The notes: a model not told the origin generated them from the letters alone. 64,000 nucleotides of DNA from Microcoleus sp. bin48.metabat.b7b8b9.023 (GCF_013299185.1 NZ_JAAFKG010000013.1:40076-104075); one strand, 5' to 3'. Numbered from the stretch's first letter, positions 26,426 to 35,520 are shown. Translations and numbers: made by a program.

Positions 26426-26777
26426 TTGACGTGCGATCGAGTTCTTGCAATTAATCAGTAGATATTATAGCCTTTCGAGTTCCCCTATGGCGTACTCATG
26501 GGAATGGGGAATAGGGAATAGAGAATAGGGAATAGGATATACTTCACTTTTTCGTGAACTCCTCTATATCATCTTTTGTCGCAGTATATTTGTTAATATA
26601 GCAAAATTAAGAATCAACAAGCAACTCGTAAGGCGCGCGCTGTGGTGCTCAAGGCTACTCGTGAAACGCGCATTCTCATGTACAGTACAAGGTCTCGGAA
26701 GGTTTACATTGCACAGCCTACAGCTACTCTTGCTAGTTAGAGTAGAAGTAAGTTTTAGATGACGGAAAAATAAAACA
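26426..26777. other. Intergenic region with GGGAATA heptamers
   Basis: Short GGGAATA/GAGAATA tandem units at ~26497-26540. The remaining ~230 bp upstream of the SGNH gene has no supported gene and presumably carries divergent promoters. Confidence 0.5.
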
Positions 26778-28253
26778 ATGACAAAACGGCAGAAAAATAG
26801 CATCAAATCCCAGATTTATAGATACTGGTGGCTACTTTTGTTGTGTTTGAGCTTCCTGTTAGTTCCGGCTTTCAAAAAAATAGCTGTCGCTACCCCATTT
26901 CCCCCGCCCGATCCTATTGCAAATAATGCTAATTTGGGAGCGAGAATTCAACGAACGATGGGGTTACTTGCAACCAGCACTCCTACAAAACGCCACCAAG
27001 TACGCATTTTATTTTACGGTCAATCTATCACTCAGCAAGATTGGTGGCAAGATGTAGTCGAGGATTTAAAAAAGCGATTTCCCCATGCTGATTTGATTGT
27101 GGAAAATCGCGCCATCGGAGGATTTGCATCGTCGCTTTTAATCCGTCCCAGCGAACATGATTTGTATCCTTTTTATCCAGACTTGCTAATTTTTCACGTC
27201 TACGGAGGTGAGGAAGATTACGAAGCGATAATTGCCAATGTCCGCCGCCGCACTGCTAGCGAAATACTCTTGCATTCAGACCACATAACCTGGCTGCCGA
27301 CAGGTAAAAATGATAATGAAAATGAAATCAAAGGCTACGAATGGCACAACACTCATTCTACCAAATGGTTGCGTGAGTTGGCAGATAAATACGGCTGCGA
27401 AATCGCGGAAATTCGCACACCTTGGCGCAGCTATTTGATAGACAATCGCTTGCAGCCAAAACAGTTATTGAGCGACAGCATTCACCTCAACGCTTGGGGG
27501 AATTTTCTGCTAGCTGCTCTCATTAAACCCTACCTGCGATACAATCCAAATTCTCCTCAAACTGGGCAGCAGAATTTAGTCAAAACTTATACAGTGGGCA
27601 CTGATGTTAAGTGGCAGGATGGCAAGTTGGTTTTAGAGTTTGAAGGGAATCGGATAGATGCGATCGCCGATCGAAGCTTCAACGGCAAGGCAATTTCTGC
27701 TAAAATTGCGATCGACGGCAAAAAACCCTCAGAATTTCCCGAACTTTACAGCATCACCAGACCCAGCGTTACTCTCGGCGTCTCTTGGCCAGCAATCATC
27801 CAAGTATCCAATCAAAAACCGCTCATCGTCGAAGATTGGAAAGCTACAATCACTGAGATTAACAGCGATGCTACCAAGTTTAAATTTGACGTAGTAGGTT
27901 CTAAAACAGGTTACGACGGCAGCGGTACCAACGACAAAATGTTTGTTTCAAAATCCGGCCGCGTCGCGATTGAACCGAGAAACTGGTGGCTGCAAAATGC
28001 CTATGAATACTCGAAAAAGCCTACTCCGAAAGGCTTTGAGATTTCGTGGCAAGTTCAGCCGATGTTTGTAGATTCATACATTCCGCCACAAATTGCAGAT
28101 TCAAGTCGCGAGTATTCTACAACATTGGCTCAGAATTTGAGCAACTCCAAACACATCCTCGAAATCGTCCCCGAAACAGACGGGACAGTTCCTATTCAAG
28201 CATTTCGAGTTTATCGCCCCCCTTATATTCCTTCCCTCATGAAGAAGGACTAA
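26778..28253 (+). CDS. SGNH/GDSL-type hydrolase, membrane-anchored or secreted
   Basis: 491 residues. The N-terminal TM or signal anchor (YWWLLLLCLSFLLVPAF, ~16-32) is followed by an SGNH domain (~75-255). Block I is ILFYGQSITQQ with the nucleophile Ser, block II Gly and block III Asn appear in NRAIGGFASS and HVYGGEEDYEA, and block V SDSIHLNAWG carries the Asp and His. A C-terminal beta-rich region (~270-490) may bind carbohydrate. Likely an esterase or acetylhydrolase acting on extracellular polysaccharide; that is inference. The stop is followed within bases by GGACTAAAGTCC repeat DNA. Confidence 0.8.
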   Translation: MTKRQKNSIKSQIYRYWWLLLLCLSFLLVPAFKKIAVATPFPPPDPIANNANLGARIQRTMGLLATSTPTKRHQVRILFYGQSITQQDWWQDVVEDLKKRFPHADLIVENRAIGGFASSLLIRPSEHDLYPFYPDLLIFHVYGGEEDYEAIIANVRRRTASEILLHSDHITWLPTGKNDNENEIKGYEWHNTHSTKWLRELADKYGCEIAEIRTPWRSYLIDNRLQPKQLLSDSIHLNAWGNFLLAALIKPYLRYNPNSPQTGQQNLVKTYTVGTDVKWQDGKLVLEFEGNRIDAIADRSFNGKAISAKIAIDGKKPSEFPELYSITRPSVTLGVSWPAIIQVSNQKPLIVEDWKATITEINSDATKFKFDVVGSKTGYDGSGTNDKMFVSKSGRVAIEPRNWWLQNAYEYSKKPTPKGFEISWQVQPMFVDSYIPPQIADSSREYSTTLAQNLSNSKHILEIVPETDGTVPIQAFRVYRPPYIPSLMKKD

Positions 28254-28702
28254 AGTCCTCACTACGAACTTAATTTCTGTAGTATTCGTAGGGTGCGTCG
28301 CCACGATTAATCCCAAAATTATATCGACAATCTCATGGCGACGCACCATCGACAATAGTTGAGAAAACAACAACAATTATTCTACAGCACAAATTTTGAT
28401 AAATGATTTAATATCATGTCCTGTCGATTACTATAACAAACAACTGTTCGTAGTGCGGACTTCAGTCCGCAATATGCTGCGGACTGAAGTCCGCACTACG
28501 AACGGATATTATCGCGGTCAATCGACCGGACACGATATAAAATCTCAAATCGAAAAATGGAAAATCGATTAACCTTAGTAATTGAGTAGGTGCGTCAGTT
28601 TGAGTTAGTAGTTTAGCAATCCAGAATTTGCCAACTGACGCACCCTACAAGTTGAATCATAAACGCGGTTTCAACCGCCGAGTCTTCTAACAACAATTAA
28701 CC
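28254..28702. repeat. Cluster of three hairpin repeats
   Basis: Holds a GTAGGGTGCGTCGCCA ... TGGCGACGCACC hairpin (28288-28347), the nested-palindrome element copy B (28411-28538) and a GGTGCGTCAGTT ... AACTGACGCACCCTAC hairpin (28588-28648). No coding potential. Confidence 0.8.
28411..28538. repeat. Nested-palindrome element, copy B
   Basis: 128 bp with the same inner arms (GTAGTGCGGACTTCAGTCCGC) and outer ends (ATATCATGTCCTGTCGAT and ATCGACCGGACACGATAT) as copy A at 14163. The inner loop differs (AATATGCT instead of TATACGGTG), consistent with compensated divergence of a mobile palindrome. Confidence 0.8.
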
Positions 28703-29599
28703 TCAGTTTCTCGTAATTCCCAACTCGTGAAACAGCAACAACGATAAAAAGAAATCTGCTATAAAAACAAACACCCAAGAAGTCACCACCGCAGCCGTTG
28801 CAGCTTGGCCTACCCCTTTCCCTCCGCCCGCCGTCGTCAACCCCCAACCGCAACCGACAAGCGCAATTATCAACCCAAAAATTACACTCTTAATCGCCAC
28901 AGTTACTAAATCCCAAGGCCCCAAAAAAGTCCGCACCGATTCCAAAAATACCGAAGGTTCCAACTCATAAAAATTAACCGCCACAAACAGCCCGCCCAAA
29001 ATTCCCACCGCCACCGAAAAAATTGTTAAAATCGGCAACATGACGCAGCAAGCTATCACCCTCGGGACTACCAAATAATCAACGGGATTTGTTCTCAACA
29101 TATACAGGGCGTCTATTTGTTCCGTCACCTGCATTTCTCCTATCTCTGCGGCAAAGGCAGAACCTACTTGTCCCGCCACCACGCCCGCTGTTAAAACTGG
29201 TGCTAATTCGCGGCAAAATGCCACTGCAAAAGCACCTCCCACCGCCCCAACCGCCCCAAACCGAATCAATTCTCTCGCGGATTGAACAGTAAAAATCATC
29301 CCTGCAAAAAAGGCTATTAGCAGCACGGAGCGCAAAGAATCCAAGCCTACTGTGACTAAATGTTCCATGATTTTGCGGCGGTCAACTTTGCCTTGAAGTA
29401 GGCGCAGCAAGACTTGGCCACCTAGGAACAGCGTCACTAAAAAACGCTGAAACCACCTGTTATTAAAGGTTTCATCTAAATGTCGATCGCGCTTTTGGTA
29501 ATTCTTAACCAATGACTGACTGCTGGCGATTAATTGCAAACAAGGCGAAGCACTGCCACTACTGAGATTTTCGCCAATTGTACAGCAATTATTGCACAA
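28703..29599 (-). CDS. MlaE-family ABC transporter permease
   Basis: A 298-residue inner-membrane permease of the MlaE/YrbE family, moving lipids between inner and outer membranes together with an ATPase and an MCE protein. Typical sequence: LGGQVLLRLLQGKVDRRKIMEHL, FAGMIFTVQSARELIRFGA, LAPVLTAGVVAGQVGSAFAAEIGEMQVTEQIDALYML (EQIDAL is the family signature), NPVDYLVVPRVIAC and GLTTAGGGKGVGQAATAAVV. The first ~50 residues are variable, so a later start is possible. Partner genes are not in the window. A TGD1-like role is inferred from cyanobacterial homology. Confidence 0.92.
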   Translation of the reverse strand: MCNNCCTIGENLSSGSASPCLQLIASSQSLVKNYQKRDRHLDETFNNRWFQRFLVTLFLGGQVLLRLLQGKVDRRKIMEHLVTVGLDSLRSVLLIAFFAGMIFTVQSARELIRFGAVGAVGGAFAVAFCRELAPVLTAGVVAGQVGSAFAAEIGEMQVTEQIDALYMLRTNPVDYLVVPRVIACCVMLPILTIFSVAVGILGGLFVAVNFYELEPSVFLESVRTFLGPWDLVTVAIKSVIFGLIIALVGCGWGLTTAGGGKGVGQAATAAVVTSWVFVFIADFFLSLLLFHELGITRN

Positions 29600-29848
29600 T
29601 TTGTCAACATATAGCGGTTATCACAAAAATGAGGTACGTTGTTGGGCTTTAGCCCCCTAAGTTTAGTAGTTATATGAGCTGTCTGTTATACCTCATCTTT
29701 TTGAGAAAGGCTATATATTTTTTAAGTCTGCCAGCCCTGCGGTTGGTAACTTATACAAAAGGTATGCAGTTGCACAAAGCGCGCTCTTTATAATATAAGC
29801 GTATAGCGCTGAAGCGCAACTACGTACCAAAGAATTAATTTCTATTGA

Positions 29849-30883
29849 TTACTCGGCAAGCAACAAGTCGATAAACTTATCCAACTCTTGATTATACTTT
29901 TTGGCTTGCTCCTTGCCAATTCTGACCAGAGTTGATATTTTATCTGCCGAGGCATCATCAATCGGCAGTCGTGGTTCGTGGCTTAAATCTGGAGAAATTC
30001 TTAAATATTGATTGGGTTTGTCAATGGCATCAAAAATTTGGATAATTTGATAATCTATAGTTTCAGCAACTCCCGTCATCATGATATTAATCAAAGGCTG
30101 AACCCACTCTATTTTACCCCAATTTTTCACTTCCTGGTAAGGAAATCTTTTCTGAGCTTGTCCCGTCCCCAGCGATAAAATTACCATATCTTTTGCTGTC
30201 GGGCCTTTGTCGGAGCGAGTCTCGGGAATTCTTAATTTATTTCTCACTTCTGCATAGGCACAAAGTGCGGGATTGTTGGCGAATACTCCTCCGTCAATTA
30301 AAGCGTAGGATTCGTTTGTCAAAGAGTAGATTTTGGGAAGTTCAAAGTAAGAGGGAGCAGCAGATGTGGCTCTGGCGACATCTCTGAGAAAATAGTCTGC
30401 TGCTGGATATTTTTTAGCATCTATTTGATTAAAAAAATGAGCTTTTCTCCTTTCGACATCGTAACTGGAAATTAAACAAGGTTTGAGGAGTTGGCTGAGT
30501 TTGCAATCTTTGAAGTTTTGCCAACAGAATTTTTCTAACGCATCGCTCGGATATTTCTCATCTATTAAACCGTCTAGAGATTCGAGTGTTTTCAAAAATG
30601 AACTTTGAAAAAAGTCGATGCCACTATCTATCGAAAAATTAACCGCGTCTTGGGCAGTCCACTGAGGTCTGCTGGGATTTTTGGCATCCGGAAACAAATA
30701 GAGGCAGGTTAAAATTCCTCCCGCACTTGTGCCGGCAATCAAATCAAAATAGTCAGCTATTCTGGCATCTGGGTTGCCGCTTTTTTGTTGTAGTTTTGAC
30801 TCTATGGTAACTCCAATTTGCGCGGGGATAATCCCTCTAATTCCGCCTCCATCTATCGATAAAACTCGGGTATATTTAGCCAT
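29849..30883 (-). CDS. Patatin-like phospholipase
   Basis: A 344-residue patatin-fold acyl hydrolase. The oxyanion hole is DGGGIRG (residues 11-17), the nucleophile Ser is in GTSAGG (~52-57) and the catalytic Asp is in the DGGVFANNP motif (~197-205). It is a cytosolic Ser-Asp dyad enzyme predicted to release fatty acids from membrane lipids. Some patatins act as effectors in CBASS-type defence, but no cyclase or sensor gene is adjacent, so a housekeeping lipid role is as likely. Length is normal for stand-alone bacterial patatins. Confidence 0.92.
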   Translation of the reverse strand: MAKYTRVLSIDGGGIRGIIPAQIGVTIESKLQQKSGNPDARIADYFDLIAGTSAGGILTCLYLFPDAKNPSRPQWTAQDAVNFSIDSGIDFFQSSFLKTLESLDGLIDEKYPSDALEKFCWQNFKDCKLSQLLKPCLISSYDVERRKAHFFNQIDAKKYPAADYFLRDVARATSAAPSYFELPKIYSLTNESYALIDGGVFANNPALCAYAEVRNKLRIPETRSDKGPTAKDMVILSLGTGQAQKRFPYQEVKNWGKIEWVQPLINIMMTGVAETIDYQIIQIFDAIDKPNQYLRISPDLSHEPRLPIDDASADKISTLVRIGKEQAKKYNQELDKFIDLLLAE

Positions 30884-31020
30884 ATTTTTGCCTTTTCTCG
30901 ATATTTGCTCGTTGGTACAGTCCCGGACTCAAAAAGTGGTTGGACACGATATTTAGTGGCAAGCTGCGCCTCTGCACACCCTAGAAATATTAGATTTTGC
31001 GTCCGAGACTGGCGCAATCT

Positions 31021-31158
31021 CAATACGGTTTACTTAAGGCAGATCCCCCCTAACCCCCCTTCCCAAGGGGGGGACAAGAAAGCTCTTAAGTCCCCCTACA
31101 ACCAGGGGGATGCGAGGGGGATCTCCGGGGCATAAAAAGTGTTAAGTAAACCGTATTG
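31021..31158. repeat. MITE-like element with 17-bp perfect terminal inverted repeats
   Basis: CAATACGGTTTACTTAA at 31021-31037 and its exact complement at 31142-31158 bound a 138-bp segment filled with CCCCCTTCCCAAGGGGGG-type palindromes. It has no ORF. A partial relative (AACCGTATTGGGC) lies at ~18859. Confidence 0.75.
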
Positions 31159-31166
31159 GGCCCAAT

Positions 31167-31796
31167 CTAACATCTCAAATTTAAGTTTAATTGGCTGGCT
31201 GCGAGGGTGTAGCGAAAAATATATTCTACAATTTCTACATAATTGTAGGCGGCGGCGGTTGAGTCTGCCCAGACTGTGATGCCGTGATCGCGAATTAACA
31301 ACGCGGGTACAGAGGGTGCACAAACGGCAAAATATTCACAAATTTCTTTGGCTATTTTAGGCACTTCTAAATAATTTGCAAATAGGGGTATCGCCACCTG
31401 GGGGTTTTCCTCCCACACCCCCAAACCTTTCAGCATTTCGATCGCAGGTAAAGGCACTGAATCGCCTGCTGTTAGCCGAGAAACTAAATTTGCCTCGATT
31501 GAATGCACGTGATAGCAAGCTTTAGCGCCTGGAAAACAATCGTAAACGGCTAAATGAATGCTGGTTTCGGCGGAAGGGCGGCTGTCAGGAACCGGTTGTT
31601 CGACGATCGCGCCTTCGGAGTTCATTCTGATAAAATCTGAAGCAGTTAACTGCCCTTTCTGGCGGCCGCTAGCAGTAATCCAAAAACTGCCGTCTGGTAA
31701 GCGGGCTGAAAGATTGCCAGCAGTCCCAGCCATCCAACCGCGATCGTAAAAATGTTTGGCTGCTACAATTAAATCCGTTCTCAAATCCTCACTCAT
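31167..31796 (-). CDS. mtnB: Methylthioribulose-1-phosphate dehydratase
   Basis: A 209-residue class II aldolase-like zinc enzyme of the methionine salvage pathway, dehydrating methylthioribulose-1-phosphate. GWMAGTAGNLSARL (~20-33) and WITASGRQKG bind phosphate; PSAETSIHLAVY holds the catalytic Glu; YHVHSIEAN gives two zinc His and DHGITVW the third. Length fits MtnB (~205). The gene lies downstream of an mtnX-like gene on the same strand, 282 bp away with a heptamer array between, so the pathway pair is clustered even though the spacer is large. Confidence 0.92.
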   Translation of the reverse strand: MSEDLRTDLIVAAKHFYDRGWMAGTAGNLSARLPDGSFWITASGRQKGQLTASDFIRMNSEGAIVEQPVPDSRPSAETSIHLAVYDCFPGAKACYHVHSIEANLVSRLTAGDSVPLPAIEMLKGLGVWEENPQVAIPLFANYLEVPKIAKEICEYFAVCAPSVPALLIRDHGITVWADSTAAAYNYVEIVEYIFRYTLAASQLNLNLRC

Positions 31797-31835
31797 TCTC
31801 TACTAATCCTCAGTTTTTTATCTACCTTTTACGTT

Positions 31836-31922
31836 AATAGTTATTGCGGAAAGAAACCCGGTTTCTACGAAAAAAATTTTGGTTGGGCAACCAGGAATTG
31901 AGGAAGAAACCGGGTTTCTCAG
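31836..31922. repeat. Palindromic AAACCCGGTTTCT repeat
   Basis: GAAACCCGGTTTCT at ~31843 and GAAACCGGGTTTCT at ~31907 frame a ~45-bp inner segment with its own TTGGTTGGGCAACCAGG hairpin. A similar pair flanks ~51143-51210. Confidence 0.7.
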
Positions 31923-31965
31923 TTCCCGCACGCAATTCCTATAGCGGTTCGATCGCGTGGTGAGG

Positions 31966-32035
31966 TATGCCCTATGCCCAATGCCCTATGCCCTATGCCC
32001 TATGCCCTATGCCCTATGCCCTATGCCCTATGCCC
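31966..32035. repeat. CCTATGC heptamer array
   Basis: About nine copies of the 7-mer CCTATGC (with CCAATGC variants) in the spacer between mtnX and mtnB. Confidence 0.9.
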
Positions 32036-32078
32036 AATTCCCAGGAGCATCTAATTTCACCTGAGAAAGGCGATAGTT

Positions 32079-32744
32079 TCAATTCCATTGCTGGGATAAA
32101 TTTTCCAACACGTCAAAAAAATTATCCCATTTAGTATACGGCTTTTGCTGCTCGTCTAGGTATTCGGCAAGCCGATCGCGCGCAAACACCGAGTTCGCCT
32201 GCAAAGCCATGTTAAAATCCGTCAGCGAATCTCCGATGGCCACCTGTTCCCGGGCGGGGTGCTGCGCCATCACTCGCACCTTAGACACCAATTCTGTATC
32301 TCCTTCAAACTCAGAATTGACTTGCAAGTGAGGGCCGCTAGCGTCCACATCTACAGCATAAATTGCGATCGCCCGGTGTGCCAAATCACCCATAACCGTC
32401 TCTACCATAACCCGCAGGCCGCCCGAAACGATCGCAAAATCCACCCTTTGCGCCTCCAAAAAATCCAGCAATTCCACCAATCCCGGCCGCATCAGTTGTC
32501 CCCTAGAAAATTCCACAATTTCCCCATAACATTCCGAGGGAATAGACTCTAGTAACTGTCGCACTCCGGAGCGCAAAGTGATCCTTCTCGCGTACATTTC
32601 CGGCATCAGTTGAGACGACAATTCCGGTGCAAAATGCTTGAGCATTGCCACAAAAGTTTCTTCAACAGTTATCGTGCCGTCAAAGTCGCAGAATACCACC
32701 CGTTGCTGATTGTTCGGGATTGGAGATTTTTGCTTGTCCGACAT
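32079..32744 (-). CDS. mtnX: MtnX-like HAD phosphatase (HK-MTPenyl-1-P phosphatase)
   Basis: 221 residues from MSDKQKSPIP. HAD-IB signature VFCDFDGTITVEETF (motif I, two Asp, ~15-29), SGGL motif II in FAIVSGGLRVMVE and motif IV IGDSLTDFNMAL. This phosphoserine-phosphatase-like subgroup includes MtnX, which dephosphorylates 2-hydroxy-3-keto-5-methylthiopentenyl-1-phosphate in methionine salvage. Its position upstream of mtnB on the same strand supports that role. The frame extends 20 codons further upstream; 32744 is preferred because family similarity begins there. The substrate is inferred from neighbourhood plus family. Confidence 0.83.
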   Translation of the reverse strand: MSDKQKSPIPNNQQRVVFCDFDGTITVEETFVAMLKHFAPELSSQLMPEMYARRITLRSGVRQLLESIPSECYGEIVEFSRGQLMRPGLVELLDFLEAQRVDFAIVSGGLRVMVETVMGDLAHRAIAIYAVDVDASGPHLQVNSEFEGDTELVSKVRVMAQHPAREQVAIGDSLTDFNMALQANSVFARDRLAEYLDEQQKPYTKWDNFFDVLENLSQQWN

Positions 32745-32867
32745 TATTCGCACCATTCGAGAACGAGAAAAGTTTACAAAACTCATCGTACACCGAAGAA
32801 GCAAGAAGCAAGAAGAAAACAGCCATACTATAATAGCTAAGTGCTGTTAGCAATCGCCCGCAGGATT

Positions 32868-33713
32868 TTATGCGGATTCTTCCAGATCGTCATCGAGATC
32901 GTCGTCGAAATCTTCATCGATAGAATCATCCAAATCGTCATCGAGATCGTCTTCGAGATCGTCTTCGAGGAATGCTTCTACATCCTGCTTTTGATTTTTC
33001 GTCTTTTGGGGAGTAGCCTTAGCGGGCAAACAGATTAAATTATCATCCTCAGTATTAATCAAACCTTTCGATCGCAATTTGCCCATCAGCCGCGTCACCG
33101 TTACCCGCGTCGAGCCGATGGCACTGCCAATTTGAGCGTGAGTCAAGGCCCAAGGCAGTCGATAGCCCCGCACCACATCCGGTTCTCCATCACCTACGTA
33201 GGGTTCGCCGAACTCTTCGATCAACAAAGTGAGAAAACCCAGCAATCTGTCGATCGTCCGGCGCTGTCCCAAAGTGCTCAGCCAGAGGAGCTTTCGCTGG
33301 TGCTGGTAGCGAAACGCATCCAAAATTTCCCGGCGGAAGTGAGGCCAATTATCCAAATCGTGCCAGTACATCCACACTACGTGAGTGTGATCGGCGTGGG
33401 CGTAAGCTTGGAGCGTAAACGGAGACTGAGCAACCAGTTCAAAGGGCTGACCGGCGCCGACGAAGCCCAAAAAAGCTTCTTCTGTAGTTTTGGAAACGGA
33501 TTTGGACTTTGTTGCAGCGGCGCTAACTTGAGCGCTACCGACGAGCCGCACAGAACCTTTCTGGACTAAATAGAGCAGTCCGGGTCTGGCGGGAATCTTC
33601 TCGTCTTTGCTAAAAGTCCGGCAGCGGTAGTGTTCCTGGGCCCAGTCGATAATTCGCTGCCAGGTGATAAACGGTCGATCGATCGTTTCTAGAGGTGTGG
33701 AAGTTGATTGCAT
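32868..33713 (-). CDS. Crp/Fnr-family regulator, NtcA-like HTH, with acidic tail
   Basis: 281 residues. A cyclic-nucleotide-binding-like beta domain (~40-130; LLYLVQKGSVRLVG, GFVGAGQPFEL) is followed by a dimerisation helix and a winged HTH (~195-240) with LTHAQIGSAIGSTRVTVTRLMGKLRSKGLI, nearly matching the recognition helix of the nitrogen regulator NtcA. It is longer than NtcA (~223). It lacks an obvious cAMP-binding RxAS motif. Unusually, the last ~32 residues are almost purely Asp/Glu/Leu, encoded by a GATCGTC-type microsatellite (32876-32975). A perfect NtcA-type box lies 143 bp upstream of its start. Confidence 0.82.
   Translation of the reverse strand: MQSTSTPLETIDRPFITWQRIIDWAQEHYRCRTFSKDEKIPARPGLLYLVQKGSVRLVGSAQVSAAATKSKSVSKTTEEAFLGFVGAGQPFELVAQSPFTLQAYAHADHTHVVWMYWHDLDNWPHFRREILDAFRYQHQRKLLWLSTLGQRRTIDRLLGFLTLLIEEFGEPYVGDGEPDVVRGYRLPWALTHAQIGSAIGSTRVTVTRLMGKLRSKGLINTEDDNLICLPAKATPQKTKNQKQDVEAFLEDDLEDDLDDDLDDSIDEDFDDDLDDDLEESA
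32876..32975. repeat. Coding microsatellite for an Asp/Glu-rich tail
   Basis: Imperfect repeats of TCGTC(A/G)TCGAGA on the plus strand, read on the minus strand as DDL/EDD triplets at the C-terminus of the Crp/Fnr-family regulator. Length is likely variable between strains. Confidence 0.7.
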
Positions 33714-33855
33714 AAGTGAGGCTCTGGGATATATTTAGTTAGTGAGAAAACGGTTTTTGCCTGCATTGCGATACTAAGTGAGACAACTAACCCCCCATCG
33801 AGCCGACACGCTTCTTAACTGTGCTGACTCTTCTCAGTTTCACCTAAAAACTCAA

Positions 33856-33871
33856 TGTAGCAAAAAGTACA
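33856..33871. promoter_or_regulatory. Perfect NtcA-type box TGTA-N8-TACA
   Basis: TGTAGCAAAAAGTACA matches the palindromic consensus for NtcA exactly (TGTA, 8 nt, TACA). It sits in the divergent region, 143 bp from the Crp/Fnr-family gene start and 198 bp from the DALR-domain gene start. No clean -10 box at the canonical 22-nt distance is obvious on either strand, so the regulated direction is uncertain. Autoregulation by the neighbouring NtcA-like protein is plausible. Confidence 0.55.
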
Positions 33872-34068
33872 TGAAAATGGTAGAATTCGGCAATAAGTCG
33901 ATCGTAAATTATTGTATATTTACCCCAAAAATCGCTAGAAAGCCCATTCCTTCGATGTGAACTCGCCCGGGCGAGCCGATCGACTATCTTTGACATCAGC
34001 AGTTTAACGTACAAAGATAGCGCAAGTGGTAACAGTCTCTAGGCACTTTTACTGCAAGAATAGCCGAT

Positions 34069-34923
34069 ATGGATACATTAAATATATTCCAGTGCCCGGA
34101 AGTTACAGTGAAGTGTTTTTTGCTCTTAAGGTTTCTCTTCGCGATCGAAGAGCAAGGCACAACGAGCGAAATTCCGTTAAATCGGGCTAAAAATAGGGAG
34201 CGGGTGGTGTACGTGTCTGCGATCGCCCTGAAATTAGCTGCAACTTGGGACGAGACACCGCAGGCGATCGCCGCACAGTTGGCCGAAATTCTCAAACCGC
34301 TGTGTTGTCCAGATTTCGCCGTTCAAGTCGCACCGTCAGGAATAATTGAGCTAGAGCTGACTGATGCGGGTTTAGCTTTCTGGTTGCAGCGATTAGCTCA
34401 AATTCCCCTCCCTGTTCCAGAATATCGCACTTTATCTCCTGTTATATCCGCCGATCGGCTGTTTCCGATTCAGTACAGCCACGCACGCTGCTGTTCCCTG
34501 CTGCGAATGGCCGATCGCGATCGGTTAATTGCGATCGCACAGCCGAATGTCACCACAGCGCCGCAAATTTGGTCGCTGGCGGCCCCAAATCCTATTCCTT
34601 GGGTTGACGAGGGCGATCGTCGGCTGCTATTAGTAGCTCCAGCAGAACGCAGTTTAATTTCGGAACTGATCGCAGTGCTAGACTGTTTATCTCCAGTTTT
34701 TGAGGCAAATCAACCCGAAAAACCTGTTAATTATTTCAAATTAGCCAATAGTTTGAGCGCAGCATTTCAGACTTTTTACAGCCAGTGCCGAATTTGGGGC
34801 GAAGTCAAAACAGAACAGCCAAAACTCGCTCAAGCCCGATTGGGTTTAATATTGGCAACTCAATCTTTGCTGCGGTTTATCCTAGAAGAGCTATTAAATG
34901 CCATGGCTCCTATAGAACTTTGA
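34069..34923 (+). CDS. DALR anticodon-binding-domain protein (stand-alone)
   Basis: 284 residues. The C-terminal half has the DALR helical-bundle pattern of arginyl-tRNA synthetase: IQYSHARCCSLLRMADRD (~139-156), PEKPVNYFKLANSLSAAFQTFYSQCRIWGE and LAQARLGLILATQSLLRFILEELLNAMAP. An N-terminal ~100 residues resembles the substrate-handling part of class I synthetase accessory domains, with no HIGH or KMSKS motif, so it cannot aminoacylate. The family is found across cyanobacteria; a tRNA-binding function is inferred. An internal start is possible, since the first ~45 residues are less family-like. Confidence 0.75.
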   Translation: MDTLNIFQCPEVTVKCFLLLRFLFAIEEQGTTSEIPLNRAKNRERVVYVSAIALKLAATWDETPQAIAAQLAEILKPLCCPDFAVQVAPSGIIELELTDAGLAFWLQRLAQIPLPVPEYRTLSPVISADRLFPIQYSHARCCSLLRMADRDRLIAIAQPNVTTAPQIWSLAAPNPIPWVDEGDRRLLLVAPAERSLISELIAVLDCLSPVFEANQPEKPVNYFKLANSLSAAFQTFYSQCRIWGEVKTEQPKLAQARLGLILATQSLLRFILEELLNAMAPIEL

Positions 34924-35520
34924 TTTGATTGTACGCGATCGGATTTTCGGGTGCTTAAACATTTGACAGTTGACAGTTGACAGTTGACAGTTGACAGTGA
35001 AGTGATAAGAACCGAGATTTAAACTCCGTTCCGATCACAATCTGCCTTGATGAGTAAGGGCTTCAAACCCCTGCTATTCGGTGATTTTTGGAACTAGCAC
35101 GAAAAACACTGGTTTTTGGCAATAGTGCACCAGAGAAATTGTATTAAACACCATCACAAAATTTTAGAAAAATCAAAAATATAAATCATATCGTTTCGGC
35201 TTATATAAGAATAATTTTAACCGCAGAGAACGCAGAGAACACAGAGAGAGAATATAGAGATGACTACAGAGTAATGCAATCGAATTTGATATCACAGAAA
35301 ATCTATTGGTCTTCAAAGATGACCAGCATATTCACTACCAACAAGACCCCAACCATGTTAAATTGACAGAACTAAGGATCGCAGATTAAATAATTTACAC
35401 AAAGAAAGTGGGATGGGCGTCCCGCCCGTCCCGGAAAGACCGGATATCCCGCCCATCCCACGAACCATCAAATTATAAGTTATTTAATTCTCATTCCAAG
35501 CTCGCTGAGGTCATAAAATC
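34924..35520. repeat. Repeat-rich intergenic region
   Basis: Contains an ACAGTTG heptamer run (34962-34997), an ACCGCAGAGAACGCAGAGAACACAGAGAG repeat (~35220-35248) related to the one inside the GH38 gene, and a GGGCGTCCCGCCCGTCC hairpin (~35414). A stretch at ~35277-35375 could be a gene remnant but I cannot identify it. Confidence 0.6.

Noticed and set aside
29849..30883. Patatin gene as part of a CBASS-type defence operon
   Set aside because: No cyclase, HORMA, TRIP13 or other sensor gene is adjacent; flanks are mlaE and mtnB.
32868..33713. Naming the Crp/Fnr gene ntcA
   Set aside because: It is ~60 residues longer than NtcA, has a divergent effector domain and an acidic tail; only the HTH resembles NtcA.
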